64,000 nt of DNA from Phosphoribacter sp037045055 (GTDB taxonomy: Bacteria > Actinomycetota > Actinomycetes > Actinomycetales > Dermatophilaceae), in assembly GCA_037045055.1 (NCBI GenBank), contig JBAOHJ010000003.1, forward strand, positions 310,001 through 374,000, in the 5' to 3' direction. Below are positions 58,669 to 64,000 of this stretch, piece by piece. The position numbers were made by a program, and so were the translations under genes. The notes under the pieces were generated by a model that was not told where the DNA came from, ran no database searches, and was given only the letters and a program-made list of their open reading frames with translations. The stretch's first letter is position 1; each line of letters starts with the position of its first letter.

Positions 58669-59124
58669 TCAGCTCTGGTTGAACGGCCCGCGGGCCCGGG
58701 CGGGGGCGGGCTCCTGCGCCGAGACCTCGACGTGAGCCGGCGAGAGCAGGAAGACCTTCGCGGTGACCCGCTCGATGGTGCCGTGCAGCCCGAACACCAA
58801 GCCCGCCGCGAAGTCGACCAGCCGCTTGGCGTCGGCGTCGTCCATGTCGGTGAGGTTCATGATGACCGGCGTGCCCTCGCGGAACGACTCGCCGATGCTC
58901 TTGGCTTCGTTGTAGGTCCGCGGGTGGATCGTCGTGATCCGGGTGAGCGCACCGAGCTCGTGGTCGCGCACGACGCGGGCGACCGGGGTGTTGCGGGTGG
59001 GCAGCTGGGTCACGGCGGCGCCCTCGTCGTGCCGGTCGTCGTCGTAGCCCTCGTCGTAGCGGGCGTACCCGTCGTCTTCGGCGAGCCCGAGATACACCAT
59101 CGTCCTGCGCAGTGCCCCAGCCAT
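58669..59124 (-). CDS. sepF: Cell division protein SepF
   Basis: Anchors FtsZ to the membrane in actinobacteria. The N-terminal amphipathic helix region is MAGALRRTMVYLGLAEDDG. The conserved core is TRITTIHPRTYNEAKSIGESFREGTPVIMNLTDMDDADAKRLVDFAAGLVFGLHGTIERVTAKVFLLSPAHVEV. The ATG at 59122-59124 has AGGAG eight bases upstream. At 151 residues it is short in the linker but complete. Confidence 0.96.
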   Translation of the reverse strand: MAGALRRTMVYLGLAEDDGYARYDEGYDDDRHDEGAAVTQLPTRNTPVARVVRDHELGALTRITTIHPRTYNEAKSIGESFREGTPVIMNLTDMDDADAKRLVDFAAGLVFGLHGTIERVTAKVFLLSPAHVEVSAQEPAPARARGPFNQS

Positions 59125-59194
59125 GGTGGTACTCCTCGTCCTGTCGCGGGTGGTGCGCCACGGCACGGCGAGCGCCGGCCCCGGTGTCTCGACG

Positions 59195-59938
59195 TTATCG
59201 AAGCGGCGGACGCGATCCGAGGATTGCCGTGCCGACACGCAGGTGTGTCGCCCCGTGCCGGACGGCGGCCTCCAGGTCGCCGCTCATCCCGGCCGACATC
59301 CACGTCGCCTCCGGGTGGGTGGCCCGGATGCCGGCCGCCACCTGCGCCAGTCGGGCGAACGCCCCGTCCGCGTCGCCGTTCACCGGAGCGACCCCCATGA
59401 CGCCGCACAACCGCAGAGCCGGGCATCCCTCGACGAGGTCGGCCAGCGCCGGGGCGTCCCCGGGCGCGACCCCGCCACGGTGCCCGCCGTCCGGTCGGTC
59501 GGCACCCGGCATACCCCCCTGGTCGAGGTTGACCTGCACCAGCACCCGCAGTCGACGCCCGGCCTCGTGCGCCGCCCGGTCCAGAGCCCGGGCCAGCTTG
59601 GGTCGGTCCACGGTCTGGACGACGTCGGCGTAGGAGGCGACCGACCGCGCCTTGTTGGTCTGCAGCTGACCGATGAAATGCAGCGTGAGGCCCGGGGTGT
59701 CCGCGCGGACGTCGGCATACTTGGGGCCCGCCTCCTGGTCGCGGTTCTCCCCCATGTCCGTGACGCCCAACTGCGCCAGCAGCCGCACGTCGGAGGCGGG
59801 GAAGAACTTCGTCACCGCCACGACGGTCAGCTCGGCCGGGTCGCGACCGGCGTCGCGGCACGCCGCCGCCACCCGGCCCCGCAGCGCGGCGATCGAGTCC
59901 CGCAGCTGGGCCCGGCGAGCCTGCTGCGACGTCGTCAT
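59195..59938 (-). CDS. PLP homeostasis protein (YggS/PLPBP family)
   Basis: An alanine-racemase-fold PLP-binding protein that controls vitamin B6 balance. The PLP lysine is in VVAVTKFFPASDVRLL (K of VTKFF). The remaining blocks are MGENRDQEAGPKYADV, HFIGQLQTNKARSV, VQVNLDQGG, LCGVMGVAP, and TWMSAGMSGDLEAAVRHGATHLRVGTAILGSR. At 247 residues the length is normal. It overlaps pgeF by ATGA and belongs to the ftsZ-pgeF-yggS-sepF-yggT-divIVA cluster. Confidence 0.94.
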   Translation of the reverse strand: MTTSQQARRAQLRDSIAALRGRVAAACRDAGRDPAELTVVAVTKFFPASDVRLLAQLGVTDMGENRDQEAGPKYADVRADTPGLTLHFIGQLQTNKARSVASYADVVQTVDRPKLARALDRAAHEAGRRLRVLVQVNLDQGGMPGADRPDGGHRGGVAPGDAPALADLVEGCPALRLCGVMGVAPVNGDADGAFARLAQVAAGIRATHPEATWMSAGMSGDLEAAVRHGATHLRVGTAILGSRPPLR

Positions 59939-60657
59939 GGCCCGTGCCGCAGGACGACTCCGGCGAACCGGCCGGTCTGCCGGTGCGCCCGGTAGGAGAA
60001 CAGGTCGGGGCTCTGCCGGGTGCAGCCGGGCAGCCGCCTCACGCCGACCTCGCACTCGCGCAGTTGATGCACGACGCCCGCGGCGACGTCGATCGACGGC
60101 GTGCCCTGCCAGGAGACGCCCGCACTCACCGGGGCCACGACGGCGGCCTGCTCGCGCATCGCCGCGGGGACCTCGTAGCACCGGGCGCAGACCGACGGGC
60201 CGAGCACCGCGTCGATGCCCAGGGCCCCCAGGCTGCGCATCGTCGCCACCGTCCGCGCGACGATCCCGGCGAGCATCCCCGGGCGGCCGGCGTGGACCGC
60301 GGCGATGACCCCGGCCCGGCGGTCGGCCAGCAGCACGGGGACGCAGTCGGCGACGAGGACGACCAGCGCCAGCCCGGTGGCCGTGGTGACGACGGCGTCG
60401 CCCGGGGGCGGCGGGTGCGTCCAGGGCCGGTCGAGCACCAGGACCCGGTCGCCGTGGACCTGGGTCATGAAGACCAGGCGCTCGGGCGGCAGGTCCAGGG
60501 CCGCGCCGAGGGCGGCACGGTTGGCCGCCACGGCGCTCGGGTCGTCCCCGACATGGGCGGCGAGGTTGAGCTCGTCGAAGGGGGCCACGCTGACCCCGCC
60601 CCAACGGTCGGTGACCGCACGCTCCACCGCGCCGTCGCTCGCCCGCCACCGGAACAC
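59935..60657 (-). CDS. pgeF: PgeF/YlmD-type multicopper-oxidase-fold protein (peptidoglycan editing factor)
   Basis: The family includes purine nucleoside phosphorylase/laccase-domain proteins and PgeF, which removes aberrant L-Ser from peptidoglycan precursors. The Zn/Cu ligands are visible: His in FMTQVHGDRVLV, Cys in LVADCVPVLLAD, and His in AAVHAGRPGML. At 240 residues the length is normal. The GTG start is six bases from TACCGT (60664-60669), which lies in a GGCATACC element. It is the usual gene after ftsZ. Confidence 0.9.
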   Translation of the reverse strand: MFRWRASDGAVERAVTDRWGGVSVAPFDELNLAAHVGDDPSAVAANRAALGAALDLPPERLVFMTQVHGDRVLVLDRPWTHPPPPGDAVVTTATGLALVVLVADCVPVLLADRRAGVIAAVHAGRPGMLAGIVARTVATMRSLGALGIDAVLGPSVCARCYEVPAAMREQAAVVAPVSAGVSWQGTPSIDVAAGVVHQLRECEVGVRRLPGCTRQSPDLFSYRAHRQTGRFAGVVLRHGP

Positions 60658-60663
60658 GCCCCC

Positions 60664-60669
60664 ACGGTA
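60664..60669 (-). promoter_or_regulatory. Candidate leaderless -10 box, pgeF
   Basis: TACCGT on the minus strand, six bases from the GTG. The box forms part of GGCATACCGTGG. Confidence 0.5.
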
Positions 60670-60748
60670 TGCCGCCGCCGGGCTGGCCGTGGCCGCCCGG
60701 CCCTGGACGCGCTGGCGTTCGGCGCGCTGCGCCCGCCGTGGGCGTGGC

Positions 60749-61936
60749 CTACTTGAGGAAGTCGGGGACGTCCAGCTCCTCGCCGTCGTCGAACGACACG
60801 GAGCGCGGCGGGGTCGGCACGTCGGTCTGCTCGGGTGCGGTCGGCGCGTCGGAGACCTCGGGCCGGTCCGGGGGCCCGGTCGCGGCGCCGGACGGCTCCG
60901 TGGGCGCGCTCGAGCGCTCGGGCGCCCGGCCGGCCCCCCCGGCCTGGACCGTGCCCAGAGCCCGGCTGTCGGGACGTTGCACCGGGTTGCCGCCGTCGAA
61001 GCCGGCGGCGATCACGGTGACGCGGACCTCGTCGCCCAGGGCGTCGTCGATGACCGTGCCGAAAATGATGTTGGCCTCCGGGTGGGCCGCCTCCTGGACC
61101 AGCCGGGCCGCCTCGTTGATCTCGAACAGGCCCAGGTCGCTGCCGCCGGAGATCGACAGCAGCACGCCATGCGCACCGTCGATGCTCGCCTCCAGCAGCG
61201 GGCTGGAGATGGCCAGCTCGGCGGCCTGCACCGCCCGGTCCTCCCCGCGCGCCGAACCGATGCCCATGAGCGCCGATCCGGCTCCCTGCATGACGGACTT
61301 GACGTCGGCGAAGTCGAGGTTGATCAGACCCGGGGTGGTGATGAGGTCGGTGATGCCCTGGACCCCGGACAGGAGCACCTGGTCGGCGCTGCGGAAGGCG
61401 TCCATCATCGACACGTTGCGGTCGCTGATCGACAGCAGCCGGTCGTTGGGGATGACGATGAGGGTGTCGACCTCCTCGCGCAGCGTCGCGATGCCCGACT
61501 CGGCCTGGTTGGCCCGGCGCCGGCCCTCGAAGGTGAACGGCCGGGTGACCACACCGATGGTGAGCGCGCCCAGCCCCTTGGCGATCCGGGCCACCACCGG
61601 CGCGCCCCCGGTGCCGGTGCCACCCCCCTCGCCCGCGGTGACGAACACCATGTCGGCGCCCTTGAGCACCTCTTCGATCTCCTCGGCGTGGTCGTCGGCG
61701 GCCTTGCGACCCACCTCGGGGTCGGCTCCGGCGCCCAGGCCGCGGGTGAGGTCGCGCCCCACGTCGAGCTTGACGTCGGCGTCGCTCATCAGCAGCGCTT
61801 GGGCGTCGGTGTTGATGGCGATGAACTCCACGCCCTTGAGCCCGACCTCGATCATCCGGTTGATGGCGTTGACGCCACCCCCGCCGATACCGACGACCTT
61901 GATGACGGCGAGGTAGTTCTGCGGTGTCGCAACCAC
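60749..61936 (-). CDS. ftsZ: Cell division tubulin homologue FtsZ
   Basis: Polymerises into the Z-ring. The GTP-binding tubulin signature AGEGGGTGTGGAP lies at about residues 101-113 and the T7 synergy loop at NLDFADVKSVM. GIGGGGVNAINRMI is near the N-terminus and the conserved C-terminal peptide DVPDFLK ends the protein after an unstructured Pro/Thr-rich linker. At 395 residues the length is normal. The start is GTG 61934-61936, with AAAGG upstream at a somewhat long spacing. Confidence 0.98.
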   Translation of the reverse strand: MVATPQNYLAVIKVVGIGGGGVNAINRMIEVGLKGVEFIAINTDAQALLMSDADVKLDVGRDLTRGLGAGADPEVGRKAADDHAEEIEEVLKGADMVFVTAGEGGGTGTGGAPVVARIAKGLGALTIGVVTRPFTFEGRRRANQAESGIATLREEVDTLIVIPNDRLLSISDRNVSMMDAFRSADQVLLSGVQGITDLITTPGLINLDFADVKSVMQGAGSALMGIGSARGEDRAVQAAELAISSPLLEASIDGAHGVLLSISGGSDLGLFEINEAARLVQEAAHPEANIIFGTVIDDALGDEVRVTVIAAGFDGGNPVQRPDSRALGTVQAGGAGRAPERSSAPTEPSGAATGPPDRPEVSDAPTAPEQTDVPTPPRSVSFDDGEELDVPDFLK

Positions 61937-62314
61937 GCTGGTGGCCTTTCGTGATGATCCGGTCGGAGCTGGTGGACCCAGCGCTCGTGGACAGACGTAG
62001 CGAAGCGTACGCGGACTGCGAGCCCCGCGCCGACGCGGGCCCACCCGTCGACGACCGTCCCTCAACTATCGACGTCTACTTGACAGTGAGATGGTTGGCC
62101 ATGTCCGTCCGAGATGACCGTATGAGCACGCGGGCATCCGAGGCAACAACCGCTCGGGCGTTTCTCGACCTCGACTTCACCTGTGATGTCACGGGAGGGG
62201 CGGCTGAGCCGACAGGAGGCCGCTGAGCCGCATGGGAGGACGGCGCCTGCCGGCGTGGGTGAGGTTCCAACGGCGCGGTATGCCGCGGCGGGGACCGGGA
62301 GCACCGGATCGCGG
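61937..62314. other. 378-base gap upstream of ftsZ, no gene seen
   Basis: This long gap presumably holds ftsZ promoter(s). The AT content is higher at 62064-62110 than elsewhere, with GATAGT on the minus strand at 62065-62070 as a possible -10 box and no good -35. A GTATGCCGCG element lies at 62279-62288. Open frames here (for example minus-strand 62076-62270) have Ser/Arg/Pro-rich shadow composition and no family resemblance. Confidence 0.5.
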
Positions 62315-63082
62315 TTATCGGGTGACGGGTGAGTCCGGGACGCTGACGTCGACCACGGCGGGCTGCGTCGCGAGCAGCGCGTCGATCACCGCGAGCTTGC
62401 GCGCGGCCTGCCCGCTGCCGCCCCAGAGGACCTCGACCTCCCCCAGGGTGAAGCTGAGCCGGTCACCGGCGGACAGCCGCAGGTCCGAGACCTGGCTGCG
62501 CTGGGTGGCCGACATGGCGGCCAGGGCCTCCAGCGCCACGTGCAGGGCCGGTGCTCGGGTGGTCTCGCCCGACCCGAGCACGACGGGCACCTGAGCGGGC
62601 GGTTCGGCGACCGCACGGAAGCTCGCCCCGGTCTCGTCGACCAGGTGCAGGGTGCCCGAGGGATCGCGCAGCACGAGGACCCCCGTGCGTGGCTGCACGG
62701 TGAGCACGACGGTGTGCGGCCAGGAGCGTGCCACCGACACCGCCCGGACGAACGGCACCTGCTCCACCCGACGCGCGATCGCGCCGGTGTCCACCCGAGC
62801 CAACGGGGTGCCGAGGGGCACGGCGGCGGCGGTCAGGACCGTCTCGGCGTCCGCCTCGTCCACGCCCTCCACCCGGGCCTGCTGGGTCGCCAGCGCCGAG
62901 CTGAAGCCGATCAGCCACACCGCCCCCCCGGTCAGAGCCAGGGCGAGCAGGGTGGACAGGGTGACCAGGAGGCGGCGGCGGCGGACTCGGCCGGCGCGCC
63001 GGGCCATCCGCGCCCGTGGGGAGCCCGACCCGCCGCGCACTCGGCGGCGCGAGGCGGGGGGGCGGGCGGATCGGGCGCTCAC
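62315..63082 (-). CDS. ftsQ: Cell division protein FtsQ
   Basis: A divisome scaffold with one membrane span. A basic cytoplasmic N-terminus (residues 1-40) precedes the membrane segment LLVTLSTLLALALTGGAVWLIGFSS (about 40-64). The POTRA domain follows (VEGVDEADAETVLTAAAVPLGTPLARVDTGAIARRVEQVPFVRAVSVARSWPHTVVLTVQPR), then the beta domain ending VDVSVPDSPVTR. Length is 255 residues. The GTG overlaps the murC stop by four bases. It is the usual murC-ftsQ-ftsZ order. Confidence 0.94.
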   Translation of the reverse strand: MSARSARPPASRRRVRGGSGSPRARMARRAGRVRRRRLLVTLSTLLALALTGGAVWLIGFSSALATQQARVEGVDEADAETVLTAAAVPLGTPLARVDTGAIARRVEQVPFVRAVSVARSWPHTVVLTVQPRTGVLVLRDPSGTLHLVDETGASFRAVAEPPAQVPVVLGSGETTRAPALHVALEALAAMSATQRSQVSDLRLSAGDRLSFTLGEVEVLWGGSGQAARKLAVIDALLATQPAVVDVSVPDSPVTR

Positions 63083-64000
63083 CGGCCCGCCTGCCGCTGC
63101 CGCAGCAGGTCGACCAGGGCCGGGCCGACCTGGGTGACGTCGCCGGCACCGACGGTGAGCACCAGGTCCCCGGGGAGCACCAGGTCGGCCAGCGCCGCCA
63201 CCAGGCCCGAGCGCTCCGGCGCCACCGAGACCAGGCACTCGGGGCGGGCCGCCCGGACCGCCGAGACCACCATGGCCGCGTCGACCCCGGGGATGGGGTC
63301 CTCGCGCGCGGCATACACGTCCATGACGACGACGGCGTCGGCGGGGCTGAGCGCGGCGCCGAACTCGGCCGCGAAGTCGCGGGTGCGGCTGTACAGGTGC
63401 GGCTGGAACAGCACGACGAGCCGCCCGCCGCCGGACAGCCGCCGGCCGGTCGAGACCACGGCGGCGACCTTGGCCGGGTTGTGGGCGTAGTCGTCGACGA
63501 CCCGCACCCCGCCGGCCTCGCCGACCTGCTCGAAGCGGCGCCGGGTGCCGGCGAAGGCGCCCAGCCCAGCGACCACGTCCTCGATCGGGGCGCCCAGGCC
63601 CGCGTTCGCCGCGACCAGGACCGCGGTCGCGTTGAGCAGGTTGTAGTCCCCGGGGATGCGCAGCGACAGCGGGATGCGCCGCCCGGCCCAGTCGACCACC
63701 GCCCGGGCGCGCGAGCCGGTCAGCGCGACCTCGCGCACCCGCGCGTCGGCACCCTCGGCCAGGCCGTACCCGAGCACCCGCACCCCCCGACCCCGCGCCC
63801 AGTGCCCCAGCTGGGCCGCACCCGAGTCGTCGACGCACACGACGAGCAGGCCACCCGGGCGGATCGACTCGACGAACTGCCGGTATGCCGCCACGACCGC
63901 GGCGAACGTCCCGAAATGGTCCAGGTGATCGGGTTGGACGCTGGTCACGACGGCGACGTCGGGGTGGTAGACGACGAACGAGCCGTCGCTCTCGTCGGCC
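63079..64000 (-). CDS. murC: UDP-N-acetylmuramate--L-alanine ligase (C-terminal part)
   Basis: Adds L-Ala to UDP-MurNAc in peptidoglycan synthesis. The visible part includes VTSVQPDHLDHFGTFA, LRIPGDYNLLNATAVLVAAN, RRRFEQVGEAGGVRVVDDYAHNPAKVAAVV and VLFQPHLYSRTRDFAAEFGAAL. The family's ATP loop and N-terminal Rossmann domain lie beyond the right edge. About 306 of the usual 460-490 residues are present. Confidence 0.95.
   Translation of the reverse strand, partial: ADESDGSFVVYHPDVAVVTSVQPDHLDHFGTFAAVVAAYRQFVESIRPGGLLVVCVDDSGAAQLGHWARGRGVRVLGYGLAEGADARVREVALTGSRARAVVDWAGRRIPLSLRIPGDYNLLNATAVLVAANAGLGAPIEDVVAGLGAFAGTRRRFEQVGEAGGVRVVDDYAHNPAKVAAVVSTGRRLSGGGRLVVLFQPHLYSRTRDFAAEFGAALSPADAVVVMDVYAAREDPIPGVDAAMVVSAVRAARPECLVSVAPERSGLVAALADLVLPGDLVLTVGAGDVTQVGPALVDLLRQRQAGR

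Noticed and set aside
62080..62085. TTGACA on the plus strand as a promoter
   Set aside because: No -10 match lies at 16-19 bases, and no plus-strand gene follows.
62076..62270. Possible small gene upstream of ftsZ
   Set aside because: No conserved motif and no clear ribosome-binding site; it overlaps the likely ftsZ promoter region.

Overview
The window is GC-rich chromosomal DNA (roughly three quarters G+C by eye) densely packed with housekeeping genes. The gene set points to a high-GC actinobacterium, probably of the order Micrococcales. It includes Wag31/DivIVA, SepF and an ftsZ-ftsQ-murC cluster, a hisD-hisC-hisB-hisH-hisA operon, a HupB-like HU with a Lys/Ala/Pro tail, an F420-type CofC guanylyltransferase, a zinc-type L28, and many starts that look leaderless. 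I see no rRNA, prophage, insertion sequence or CRISPR array.

Layout. 1-5141: smc (partial), a membrane protein with a probable frame break, chorismate mutase, acylphosphatase and an M3 peptidase. 5295-13982: mutM-rnc-rpmF-DUF177-coaD-rsmD-recG-DAK kinase on the minus strand, with a small conserved gene and rpmB on the plus strand. 14092-24499: nitronate monooxygenase with a candidate operator, thiL, an Lrp ligand-binding domain protein, DUF3515, ddl, a transsulfuration enzyme, a DrrAB-like ABC exporter, gpsA-plsC, cofC and a small cold-shock-like protein. 24535-29961: HU, leuD-leuC with a divergent IclR regulator and palindrome, an L,D-transpeptidase, and tRNA-Gln/tRNA-Glu with a clear promoter. 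30259-36424: DUF445 protein, a two-component system, and an exported DUF1800-DUF1501 pair. 36432-42822: a tightly overlapping his operon with two unknown inserted genes and an SseB-like gene at its end. 43105-46524: the accessory-looking part. 46487-64000: oligopeptidase B, pseudouridine synthases, an AlkZ-like gene, dnaE1, lspA, a DksA-like protein, and the division cluster from divIVA back to murC (partial).

The most unusual unit is 43105-45684. It holds a cytosolic-looking trypsin-fold protease (H123, D187, S255) whose C-terminal half carries five D-T-[A/S]-x-x-x-D heptads, a strong hairpin, and then an ATP-grasp ligase resembling graspetide (microviridin-type) maturases. I propose that the ligase cross-links side chains in the protease's repeat region. 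This is inference.

A second window-wide signal is the heptamer GTATGCC/GGCATAC. It occurs about once per 800 bases on both strands, in all reading frames and in gaps, and it forces rare codons, which suggests DNA-level rather than codon-level selection. In several gaps it supplies the -10 box of leaderless promoters (TAnnnT six bases before the start codon).
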